From Cognatiluteimonas profundi (GTDB lineage Bacteria; Pseudomonadota; Gammaproteobacteria; Xanthomonadales; Xanthomonadaceae), in contig NZ_VKHQ01000005.1 of NCBI RefSeq assembly GCF_009792795.1, positions 248,001 through 312,000 on the forward strand: a DNA stretch of 64,000 nt. Direction: 5' to 3'. The translations under genes and the position numbers were made by a program. The first letter of the stretch is position 1, and each line of letters begins with the position of its first letter. The notes beneath the pieces were generated by a model. It worked only from the letters and a program-made list of their open reading frames with translations. It did not search any database and was not told the origin of the DNA. Positions 27,869 through 35,651 of this stretch are shown in pieces.

Positions 27869-29119
27869 CTAGAGGTTGCGCCGTGTCGGCAGCAACAGGT
27901 TGCCGAACAGCAATCCCGCGATCAGTGCCAGCAGGACATTCAGCACCGTCAGCGCCGCGGCCTGGCCGGCGGCGACGTCCTGCTGCTGCACCAGGTTCAA
28001 CATCCCGCGCAGGCTGGCGCTTCCCGGCACCAGCATCAGGATGCCGGGCACGCGCACCAGCGCGCCGGGCCGCTGCATCCAGCGCGCATAGCCGTTGCCG
28101 GCCGCGGTCAGCAGCATTGCCGACAGGAAGATCCCTGCCGGGCTGCCCCAGGCCTCCCCGGCCAGCCGCGAGATCAGGTAACCCGCCACCGCCGACAGCA
28201 TCACGATTGGATAGTCGCGACGCGCGGTGCGGAACAGCAGCGCGAAGGCATAAGCCGCCAGCGCCAGCGCGAGCCATTCGACCCAGTCGGGCTGCGGCCG
28301 CCATGCCCTGACCTGCGGCGTGATGCCGACAAGGTTGGCGAGCGTCAACGCGATCACGGTACCGACCGACAGCTTCATCACCGTGGTCAGCGCGCCGGCA
28401 AAGCGCGCCGTGCCGGACACCAGGTGCTGGCTGGTCAGTTCGTTCACGGCATTGGTCAGGCTCATGCCGGGCACGAGCACGATCAGCGAGGCGACGATCA
28501 CGGTGTTGAGGTTGAGTGGCGCGATGAAGCTGGCGACCGCGATCGCGATGAATCCAGCAAGCAGCGCCGCCAGCGCATCGCCGGCTTCCTTGAGTTGCGG
28601 CCGGCGCCGGGTGGCGAGATCCAGCAGCCCGATCAGCAGGCCGGTACCGCCAGCCGTCGCGATGTCCAGCCACGGCAGTCGCAACAAGCCGGCCACCGCG
28701 CCGGCGGCCAGTCCGAAGGCGAACACGAGCATCCACCTGGCGCGGGTACTGGGCGGTTGCGACAGGGCGCGCAACGCGGCGTGGCCGGCAGCGAGATCCA
28801 GGCGGCCGGCCACGACGTCATCGGCGATGCGGTCGGCTTCGCACAACTTCGCCAGGTCGGTGTCGCCCGGCGGCAGCCGGATGACGCGGGTCGAATCGCT
28901 TTCGCCTGGCGGCCGGGCCGGATCGCTGAACGTCAGGATCATCCCGGTGGGATTGGACCAGGGCTCGCATTCCATCTGCAGGCTGGTCGCAACCGAATCC
29001 AGCGCGCCTTCCAGGCGTTGCGCGGTGGTGCCGTATGCATGCAGGTGCTCGGCCAGCTCCACCACGAAGGCCAGGCGCGCGGCGTAGCTGGAAGGCGGTA
29101 GCGGAGTCGATGCTGCCAT
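27869..29119 (-). CDS. threonine/serine exporter (ThrE/DUF1212) family protein
   Basis: A 416-residue inner-membrane protein. The N-terminal soluble part has the DUF1212 signature (YAARLAFVVELAEHLHAYGTTAQRLEGAL). About ten membrane segments follow in two blocks: the ThrE block with LNTVIVASLIVLVPGMSLTNAVNEL and HLVSGTARFAGALTTVMKLSVG, then the C-terminal ThrE_2-like block (LRGMLNLVQQQDVAAGQA). The start at 29119 (MAASTPLPPSSYAARL) is the only in-frame ATG before the conserved domain. Substrate specificity within the family is not certain. It is divergent from the lipid-transporter operon. Confidence 0.88.
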   Translation of the reverse strand: MAASTPLPPSSYAARLAFVVELAEHLHAYGTTAQRLEGALDSVATSLQMECEPWSNPTGMILTFSDPARPPGESDSTRVIRLPPGDTDLAKLCEADRIADDVVAGRLDLAAGHAALRALSQPPSTRARWMLVFAFGLAAGAVAGLLRLPWLDIATAGGTGLLIGLLDLATRRRPQLKEAGDALAALLAGFIAIAVASFIAPLNLNTVIVASLIVLVPGMSLTNAVNELTSQHLVSGTARFAGALTTVMKLSVGTVIALTLANLVGITPQVRAWRPQPDWVEWLALALAAYAFALLFRTARRDYPIVMLSAVAGYLISRLAGEAWGSPAGIFLSAMLLTAAGNGYARWMQRPGALVRVPGILMLVPGSASLRGMLNLVQQQDVAAGQAAALTVLNVLLALIAGLLFGNLLLPTRRNL

Positions 29120-29227
29120 CGCGCCAGCATCGCATGGGCAGGCCAGGCGGTGATGCATTGGCGTGAAGTGGCGCTGCCGGGGCGAGTCTGTATCCTCGCC
29201 CCGGCAACCCTTTTCCCGGATGACGTC

Positions 29228-30355
29228 ATGGGTGCCCGCGACACCGCACCGAGCATCGATATCGACCAGGAGGGTCCTGCAGGCGGCGCTCCACGCCTGC
29301 GCCTGCGCGGTCGCTGGACCCTGCAACACGCCAGCGGCGTCGGCGCCGCGCTTGCCGCCGCGCCCGCGAAGGCTGGCATCGTCGATGCCACGGCAGTCGA
29401 CCGGCTGGATTCCGCGGGCGTGCTGCAACTGCTGCGATTCGCCCATCGCCACGACCTGGACTTCGATACGTTCGAGTTCCGCGCCGACCACCACGCATTG
29501 GTGGCGGCGATCGAGGACGTGGCCGACGATCGGCCGAAGAAGAGACACGAATACGGCTTCGCCGCCGCGCTGGGACGCCTGGGATTCGCGGTCCACGACA
29601 ACTGGATCGAGATCGTCGCGCTGATCAGTTTCCTGGGCGAAAACCTCGCCAAGATGCTGCGGATGGTCAAGCAACCCCGGCGCTTCCGGCTGACCGCGAC
29701 CGTCAGCCACATGGAGCAGGTCGGGCTGGATGCGGTCCCGCTGGTGTTCCTGCTGTCCTACCTGGTGGGCGCGGTGATCGCGTTCCTCGGCGCCAACATC
29801 CTGCAGGACTTCGGCGCCACCATCTATGTCGTCGAACTGGTCAATGTCGCGTTCCTGCGCGAATTCGGCGTGCTGCTGACGGCGATCCTGCTTGCCGGCC
29901 GCACCGCCAGCGCGTTCACCGCGCAGATCGGCGCGATGGTCAGCCGCGAGGAAGTCGACGCGATGCGCACGCTGGGACTGGACCCGGTCGACGTGCTGGT
30001 GATCCCGCGCCTGCTTGCGCTGGTCGTCACCTTGCCGCTGCTCAGTTTCATTGCCGACATCGCGGGCCTGCTTGGCGGCATGTCGGTTGGCGCCTTCAGC
30101 CTGGGCATCCCGCCGCAGGCGTATCTCGCGCGCATGCAGGAAACCATGCACCTGCGCCACTTCCTGGTGGGGCTGTCGAAGGCGCCGGTCTTCGCCCTGG
30201 TGATCGGCCTCATCGGTTGCCTGGAAGGACTGCAGGTGAAGGGCACCGCGCAATCGGTCGGCGAGCGCACGACGTCCAGCGTGGTGCAGGCCATCTCGTT
30301 GGTGATCGTTCTCGACGCCATCGCCGCGATCTGGTTCATGCAGGTGGGCTGGTGA
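29228..30355 (+). CDS. MlaE-type ABC transporter permease with fused N-terminal STAS domain
   Basis: First gene of an Mla/Mce-type lipid transport operon. Residues about 1-105 form a STAS-like domain (GIVDATAVDRLDSAGVLQLLRFAHR), the equivalent of the separate MlaB subunit of E. coli. Residues about 120-375 are an MlaE permease with GLDAVPLVFLLSYLVGAVIAF, LLTAILLAGRTASAFTAQIG and EEVDAMRTLGLDPVDVLVIPR, a family hallmark. Start ATG 29228 gives 375 residues. The stop overlaps the ATPase start (TGATG). Confidence 0.93.
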   Translation: MGARDTAPSIDIDQEGPAGGAPRLRLRGRWTLQHASGVGAALAAAPAKAGIVDATAVDRLDSAGVLQLLRFAHRHDLDFDTFEFRADHHALVAAIEDVADDRPKKRHEYGFAAALGRLGFAVHDNWIEIVALISFLGENLAKMLRMVKQPRRFRLTATVSHMEQVGLDAVPLVFLLSYLVGAVIAFLGANILQDFGATIYVVELVNVAFLREFGVLLTAILLAGRTASAFTAQIGAMVSREEVDAMRTLGLDPVDVLVIPRLLALVVTLPLLSFIADIAGLLGGMSVGAFSLGIPPQAYLARMQETMHLRHFLVGLSKAPVFALVIGLIGCLEGLQVKGTAQSVGERTTSSVVQAISLVIVLDAIAAIWFMQVGW

Positions 30356-31236
30356 TGACGGCGGCATCGACACCGGCTTTCGCCACTCCCGCGCAGTCGC
30401 AGGACAGCGAATCCGGATCCGTGCAGCCCATCATCCGGGTGCGCGGGCTGGTCAATCGATTCGGCGAGCAGGTCGTGCACGATGGCCTGGACCTCGACGT
30501 GCTTCCCGGCGAGATCCTCGGCGTGGTCGGTGGCTCGGGCACCGGTAAATCTGTGCTGATGCGCTCGATCATCGGACTGCGCACACCCGATGCCGGTGAG
30601 ATCGAGGTGCTCGGCGTCGACGCGCGCAGCCAGGCGCCGGACGATCGCCTGCACATCGAACGCAACACCGGCGTGCTGTTCCAGGACGGCGCGTTGTTCT
30701 CTTCGCTCACCGTCGGCGAAAACGTGCAGGTGCCGTTGCGCGAACACCATCCCGACCTGCCCGACTCGCTGCGCTATGAGCTGGCGCTGCTGAAGGTCAA
30801 GCTCGCTGGCCTCGAAGCCGATGCCCTGAACAAGTTGCCATCGCAACTCTCCGGCGGCATGCGCAAGCGCGCGGGGCTTGCGCGGGCGCTGGCGCTGGAC
30901 CCGCCGCTGCTGTTCCTGGATGAACCCACCGCCGGACTGGATCCGATCGGCGCGGCGGCGTTCGACAAACTGACGCGCACCCTGCAGCAGGCGCTCGGAC
31001 TGACCGTGTTCCTGATCACCCATGACCTCGACACCCTGTACGCTATCTGCGACCGCGTCGCCGTCATCGCGGACAGGAAAGTGATCGCGGTGGCGACGCT
31101 GGCCGAGCTCGAACAGCTCGACCACCCCTGGGTGCAGGAGTATTTCAATGGTCCGCGCGGCCGTGCCGCCCGCAGCGGCGCATCCGATCGGCGGATGTCC
31201 GCCGTCAATCCCGGTTCGACCCGCGAGGAAGCGTGA
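30355..31236 (+). CDS. MlaF-type ABC transporter ATP-binding protein
   Basis: Cytoplasmic ATPase of the lipid transporter. The 293 residues contain Walker A GGSGTGKS, LFQDGALFSSLTV at the Q-loop, signature LSGGMRKRAGLARALALD, Walker B LLFLDEPTAGLDPI and the H-loop LITHDLDTL. The MlaF family ends with HPWVQEYFNGPRG, seen here. An Ala/Ser-rich N-terminal tail precedes PIIRVRGLVNRFG, and about 25 extra C-terminal residues follow. The stop overlaps a GTG of the following gene. Confidence 0.94.
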   Translation: MTAASTPAFATPAQSQDSESGSVQPIIRVRGLVNRFGEQVVHDGLDLDVLPGEILGVVGGSGTGKSVLMRSIIGLRTPDAGEIEVLGVDARSQAPDDRLHIERNTGVLFQDGALFSSLTVGENVQVPLREHHPDLPDSLRYELALLKVKLAGLEADALNKLPSQLSGGMRKRAGLARALALDPPLLFLDEPTAGLDPIGAAAFDKLTRTLQQALGLTVFLITHDLDTLYAICDRVAVIADRKVIAVATLAELEQLDHPWVQEYFNGPRGRAARSGASDRRMSAVNPGSTREEA

Positions 31237-31238
31237 CG

Positions 31239-32165
31239 ATGGAAACCAAGGCCAATTACGTCCTGATCGGCGCCTTCACCATCCTCACGGCGGTGCTGTT
31301 GCTGGCATTCGGCCTGTGGGCGGCCAAGTATTCGTCCGAGCAGGGTTGGCAGGAGTATTCGGTCATCTTCAACGAGCCGGTGACCGGCCTCACCGAAGGC
31401 AGCTCGGTCCAGTACAACGGCATCTCGGTGGGCACGGTCGAATCGCTCAAGCTCGCCCCCAACGACCCACGCCAGGTGCTGGCGCGGCTGAAGCTGCAGG
31501 CCGATACGCCGATCAAGGTCGATACCAAGGCCAAGATGTCGATCACCGGCCTCACCGGCAGTCCCTTCATCCAGCTCACCGGCGGCTCGCCGAACGCACC
31601 GACGCTGGTGTCGGTCGACCATCGCGAAATCCCCGTCATCCAGACCGAGGCGTCGGCACTGCAGAACATCGCCGACACCGCCAATCGACTGGTCGCGCGC
31701 ATGGACGAGGTGCTCAGCGAGGAGAACGTCAAGCGGATCGCGAAGACGCTCGACAACCTGCAGGTCATGACCGGCGCCGTTGCCGACCAGCGCGAGGACC
31801 TGCGTCAGCTCATCATCAGTGCACGCCAGTCGAGCGAGCAGTTGGCGATCACGCTGAAAACCACCGACCACGCGGTCAATGACATCGACCGCGACCTGGT
31901 GCAGAAACTCCCGGGGTTGGTGGCGAAACTGGACGGCACGCTGACCAGGCTCGATTCGGCCGCCGGTGGCGCCGATACCATCCTCAGCGAAAACCGCGCC
32001 GCCATCCACAGCTTCGCCAATGACGGCCTGTCGCAACTCGGACCGACGCTGGGCGAATTGCGCGGACTGGTGCGCGACCTGCGGCATCTCAGTGACCGCC
32101 TCGAAGGCAACCCGGCGCGCTACCTGCTCGGTCGCGACGCCCCGAAGGAATTCGAACCGAAATGA
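31239..32165 (+). CDS. MlaD/Mce family substrate-binding membrane protein
   Basis: Periplasmic lipid-binding subunit anchored by an N-terminal helix (YVLIGAFTILTAVLLLAFGLWAAK). The MCE domain spans about residues 38-120 (YSVIFNEPVTGLTEGSSVQYNGISVGTV, ending GLTGSPFIQLTGG). A long helical C-terminus follows with LQNIADTANRLVARMDEVLSEENV. ATG 31239 (308 residues) is preferred over GTG 31233 because GAGGAA lies 9 bases before it. There is no neighbouring MlaC, so the soluble carrier of E. coli Mla is not part of this operon. Confidence 0.92.
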   Translation: METKANYVLIGAFTILTAVLLLAFGLWAAKYSSEQGWQEYSVIFNEPVTGLTEGSSVQYNGISVGTVESLKLAPNDPRQVLARLKLQADTPIKVDTKAKMSITGLTGSPFIQLTGGSPNAPTLVSVDHREIPVIQTEASALQNIADTANRLVARMDEVLSEENVKRIAKTLDNLQVMTGAVADQREDLRQLIISARQSSEQLAITLKTTDHAVNDIDRDLVQKLPGLVAKLDGTLTRLDSAAGGADTILSENRAAIHSFANDGLSQLGPTLGELRGLVRDLRHLSDRLEGNPARYLLGRDAPKEFEPK

Positions 32166-32845
32166 TCATTTCCAACGCCCGTCGTTCAAACGCCCGTCGT
32201 TCAAACGCACGTCGTTCAAACGCAGGCGCCTGCGCCAGCCTGGTGCTGGTGTCGCTGCTGGCCGGATGCTCGGTGCTGGGCGGCAACAAGACACCCTCGA
32301 CGATCTACGCGCCGCAGCCCGTGGTGACGATCGATCCCGCTTGGCCCAACGTCGACTGGCAACTGGCGATCAGCCATCCGGAAGCGCCGCGCATGGTCGA
32401 CACCCTGCGTATCGCCGTGCGTCCGACGCCAGGTGAACTCGAGGTCTACAAGGGCGCGAGCTGGGCGAAGTCGCCGAGCGAACAACTGCAGGACACGGTG
32501 CTGCAGGCACTGGAGGACTCCGGCAGGATCCCGGCCGTTGCGCGCCAGGGCAGCGGCATCGCCGCCGACTTCACCCTGCTCAGCGAAGTCCGCCGCTTCG
32601 AAGCCGACTACGCCGGCGCGGCGCTGCCGTCGGCGACGATCGAGGTCAACGTGAAGTTGCTGCAGGCAACCGACCAGGACGTCGTCGCCTCGCACACCTT
32701 CCTGCAGGTCGTGCCCGCCAGCAGCACCGGCACCGCGGCCGTGGCGCAGGCATTCGACACGGCGCTTGGCGCCATCGCCCACGACATCGTTGGATGGACG
32801 CTGACCACCGGCCAGCGCGCCCGCGTCGCACACAAGACGAAGTAG
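32162..32845 (+). CDS. ABC-type transport auxiliary lipoprotein (PqiC/DUF330-like)
   Basis: A 227-residue lipoprotein closing the lipid-transport operon. After an Arg/Asn/Ser n-region made of (NARRS) repeats comes a hydrophobic stretch and the lipobox LLAGC (Cys near residue 36). The mature part has the auxiliary-component pattern TLRIAVRPTPGELEVYKGASWAKSPSEQLQDTVLQALEDSGRI, then ADFTLLSEVRRFEADY, as in PqiC/ABC_trans_aux proteins thought to sit in the outer membrane. Its ATG overlaps the MlaD-like stop (ATGA). Confidence 0.9.
   Translation: MIISNARRSNARRSNARRSNAGACASLVLVSLLAGCSVLGGNKTPSTIYAPQPVVTIDPAWPNVDWQLAISHPEAPRMVDTLRIAVRPTPGELEVYKGASWAKSPSEQLQDTVLQALEDSGRIPAVARQGSGIAADFTLLSEVRRFEADYAGAALPSATIEVNVKLLQATDQDVVASHTFLQVVPASSTGTAAVAQAFDTALGAIAHDIVGWTLTTGQRARVAHKTK
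32174..32223. repeat. 15-bp tandem repeat in the lipoprotein signal peptide
   Basis: Three full copies of a 15-base unit (aacgcccgtcgttca) at 32174-32218, the third with one change, plus a partial fourth. They encode NARRS three times directly before the hydrophobic core of the signal peptide. The unit is in frame, so expansion or contraction would change the n-region charge without a frameshift. Confidence 0.95.
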
Positions 32846-32896
32846 CCATCCACGTGGGGGACGGCACGCCGGACGCAGCACGATCCGCCAGCGCCG

Positions 32897-33484
32897 TTAC
32901 GCCACGATCCTGCGGAATGTCAGGTTGATGCGTGCCGCAACGGGTCTGGCCGTCGCCGGCAGCGAATGCTGGTAAAGCGATTGCGTATCGCCTGCCATCA
33001 GCAACAGGCTTCCGTGCGGCAGCGCCAGTGCATGCCTGCGCGATGCGTCCTGCCTGTTTCGGAACACGAATCGCCGCGATCCACCCAGGCTCAGCGAGGC
33101 AATCGCCGGTTGCGGTCCGAGTGCGCGTTCGTTGTCGCTGTGCCAGCCCATGTAATCGCGTCCGTCGCGATAACGGTTGGCGAGCACGCTGTTGAAGTCG
33201 ACACCGGTCTCATCCCGCAGGCGTTCGCGCACCGGCAGCAACGCCGCCGGCCATGGATGCGGCTGGAAGCGCGCGCCCGAATAGGTGTAGGCCGCGCCGG
33301 GATCGCCGATCCAGCAACTCAGGCGCGGTGAATCGACGAGCCGGCCGAACAGCCGGATGCGATGCACCTCCCATGGCACCCGTGCTTCCAGGGCCGCCAG
33401 CAGCGCATCGGCTGCGCTGACCGACAGCCACGCCGGGTCCATGGCCACCTCGGCTCCGGGCAACGCGATCGGGACAAGCGCCAT
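32897..33484 (-). CDS. alkB: AlkB-family alpha-ketoglutarate-dependent dioxygenase
   Basis: Oxidative demethylase of alkylated bases (or an AlkB-like hydroxylase). The 195-residue protein has the iron-binding HxD in GWHSDNERALG, the distal His in QHSLPATARP and the 2-oxoglutarate-binding RxNxTxR as ARINLTFR. ANRYRDGRDYMGWHSDNE and IASLSLGGSRRFVFR are the ALKBH2/3-like pattern. The start is ATG 33484. It is divergent from ETF-QO with 81 bases between starts and convergent with the lipid-transport operon. Confidence 0.92.
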   Translation of the reverse strand: MALVPIALPGAEVAMDPAWLSVSAADALLAALEARVPWEVHRIRLFGRLVDSPRLSCWIGDPGAAYTYSGARFQPHPWPAALLPVRERLRDETGVDFNSVLANRYRDGRDYMGWHSDNERALGPQPAIASLSLGGSRRFVFRNRQDASRRHALALPHGSLLLMAGDTQSLYQHSLPATARPVAARINLTFRRIVA

Positions 33485-33565
33485 GCGCCGGATGCTGCCG
33501 ATTTGCCGCCCCCGGCGCAAACCCCGAGAATTGAACGTCCTGCTGCAGCGCGGATGAACCCAGGC

Positions 33566-35185
33566 ATGAGCGAAGTCGAACGCGACGTCATGGAATACGA
33601 CGTGGTCACCGTGGGCGCGGGGCCGGCCGGATTGTCGTTCGCCATCCGCTTGAAGCAGCTCAAACCGGACCTGTCGGTCTGCGTCATCGAGAAAGGCGCG
33701 ACCGTCGGCGCGCACATCCTGTCGGGCGCCGTCATCGAGCCCGGACCGCTGGATGCGTTGCTGCCGACCTGGCGCGACAACCCACCGCCGATCTGCGTGC
33801 CGGCCGGCGACGACGAATTCTGGCTGCTCAGCAGGACCGGCGGCCGCAAGCTGCCGGTGCCGCCGGGCATGAAGAACCACGGCAATTTCATCGTCAGCCT
33901 CGGTGCGCTATGCGCCTGGCTGGCACCGCAGGCCGAGGCGCTGGGCGTGGAGATCTATCCGGGCTTCGCCGCGGCAGCCGCGTTGCACGATGACGACGGC
34001 CGTGTCGTCGGCGTGCGCATCGGCGACATGGGCGTGGCGAAGGACGGCACGCACAAGGCTGGCTTCACCGCCGGCATCGACATCCGGGCCAAGGTCACGG
34101 TGCTGGCCGAAGGCGCGCGCGGCAGCCTCACCAAGCAGCTGGTGAAGCGCTTTGCGCTGGATGCCGACAGCGATCCGCAGGCGTACTCGATCGGCATCAA
34201 GGAGCTGTGGCAGTTGCCGGCCGGTCGGGTGACGCCGGGCAGGATCGTGCACACGCTCGGCTGGCCCGCGGACAACCGCATCTACGGTGGCAGCTTCCTC
34301 TACCACCTGGACAAGGACCGCGTCGCGCTGGGTTATGTCAGCGGCCTGGATTACAGCGATCCGCAGTACCAGCCGTGGGAAGCCTTCCAGCAATGGAAGA
34401 ATCATCCCACCGTCGCACCGTTCCTCGAAGGCGGCAGCATCCTGTCCGCAGGCGCGCGCGCCATCGTCACCGGCGGCTGGCAGTCGCTGCCCAAGGTTGA
34501 AATGCCCGGCGCGCTGCTGATCGGCGATGGCGCCGGCCTGCTCAACGTCCCCAAGATCAAGGGCACCCACCAGGCGATCCGCAGCGGCATGCTCGCCGCC
34601 GAACACCTGGCGCAATCGCTGGATCCCAGCGGGTTTGACGCGAAGCTGCGCGCATCCGCGGCCATGGACGAGTTGCGCAAGGTCCGCAACATCAAGCCCG
34701 GCTTCAAGCGCGGGCTGTGGTTCGGAATGTTCAACGCCGCGTGGGAAACGCTCACTGGCGGACTGTCCCCATGGACGCTGCGCAACAAGCCCGACTGGAG
34801 CGCGCTCGACAAGCTCGGCGAGCATGAACTGCCCAAGCGCGAGTACGTGCAGCGTTCGCTGCCGCCGCGCGATCGCTTGCAGGGCGTGTACTTCGCCGCG
34901 ACCGAACACGACGAGGACCAGCCGGTGCACCTGGTCGTCCACGACACCAGCATCTGCATCGATCGATGCACGGTGGAATACGGCAACCCCTGCACCCGCT
35001 TCTGCCCCGCAAACGTCTACGAAATCGTCGATGCTCCTTCAGCAGACGGCCATGCCGGCAAACGCCTGCAGATCAATGCCGCCAACTGCGTGCACTGCAA
35101 GACCTGCGACATCAAGGATCCCTACGAGATCATCACCTGGGTCACGCCTGAAGGCGGATCGGGGCCGAATTACCTCAACCTCTGA
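33566..35185 (+). CDS. electron-transfer flavoprotein:ubiquinone oxidoreductase
   Basis: Membrane-associated iron-sulfur flavoprotein passing electrons from ETF to ubiquinone. The 539-residue protein has the FAD Rossmann motif VGAGPAGLSFAIRLKQL (from residue 16) and the membrane-association region near LGWPADNRIYGGSFLYHL. The C-terminal [4Fe-4S] domain has cysteines in CTRFCPANVYEIV and NCVHCKTCDIKDP. The ATG at 33566 (MSEVERDVMEYDVV) matches relatives; ATG 33554 is also in frame. Its electron donors EtfA/EtfB lie 6 kb away on the other strand. Confidence 0.95.
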   Translation: MSEVERDVMEYDVVTVGAGPAGLSFAIRLKQLKPDLSVCVIEKGATVGAHILSGAVIEPGPLDALLPTWRDNPPPICVPAGDDEFWLLSRTGGRKLPVPPGMKNHGNFIVSLGALCAWLAPQAEALGVEIYPGFAAAAALHDDDGRVVGVRIGDMGVAKDGTHKAGFTAGIDIRAKVTVLAEGARGSLTKQLVKRFALDADSDPQAYSIGIKELWQLPAGRVTPGRIVHTLGWPADNRIYGGSFLYHLDKDRVALGYVSGLDYSDPQYQPWEAFQQWKNHPTVAPFLEGGSILSAGARAIVTGGWQSLPKVEMPGALLIGDGAGLLNVPKIKGTHQAIRSGMLAAEHLAQSLDPSGFDAKLRASAAMDELRKVRNIKPGFKRGLWFGMFNAAWETLTGGLSPWTLRNKPDWSALDKLGEHELPKREYVQRSLPPRDRLQGVYFAATEHDEDQPVHLVVHDTSICIDRCTVEYGNPCTRFCPANVYEIVDAPSADGHAGKRLQINAANCVHCKTCDIKDPYEIITWVTPEGGSGPNYLNL

Positions 35186-35651
35186 CGAGTCGACCGAGAT
35201 GCAATCGCGAATGCCTGCACACGTGGGGCCGGCGGCTCGGCAGCGCTGGCAGCTCGGCCATAGCGCCAGGTGATCGGGCTGGCGAACGTTGCCCCGCCGT
35301 GTGGACGGTGCCGACCTTTACGCCGTTGGCACCGGCGTGTCCGGTGGTCACATGGACCCGGCACTGCATGCGTTCGTCAACCACGAATCCAGGACGGCAT
35401 CGACGACTCGGAGCGTTTCTGACGGCCCTTGAGCGAGTGAACCCAAGGGTCAAGGTCGTTCCGACCGCCCCCTTTGATCGCGACCTACGAAGACCAGAAC
35501 GTGCTCGTTAGCCCATCACGTACAGCAACGTGCTGCGTATCGCCGCCGGCATGGCGAGATCGTCTGCGACGAAGAGACAGTCGACCAGGCCCGCCTACAA
35601 ATGCGATCGATTCGCGGCCCCCCAAGGGGGCCGCGAGCGAGTTGGCACTTC
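35186..35651. other. 466-bp region without a recognisable gene
   Basis: Between the convergent ETF-QO and metallopeptidase genes. Short reading frames exist on both strands, but none has a credible start, ribosome binding site or family resemblance. A plus-strand stretch near 35290-35420 reads partly like coding sequence broken by stops and could be a gene remnant, but nothing identifiable was found. The only clear structure is the hairpin at 35613-35635. Confidence 0.6.
35613..35635 (-). terminator. strong GC hairpin after the metallopeptidase gene
   Basis: A perfect 10-bp stem (CGCGGCCCCC / GGGGGCCGCG) with a 3-base loop, 17 bases beyond the metallopeptidase stop. No T-run follows. Being symmetric, it could also stop ETF-QO transcripts from the other side. 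Confidence 0.55.
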
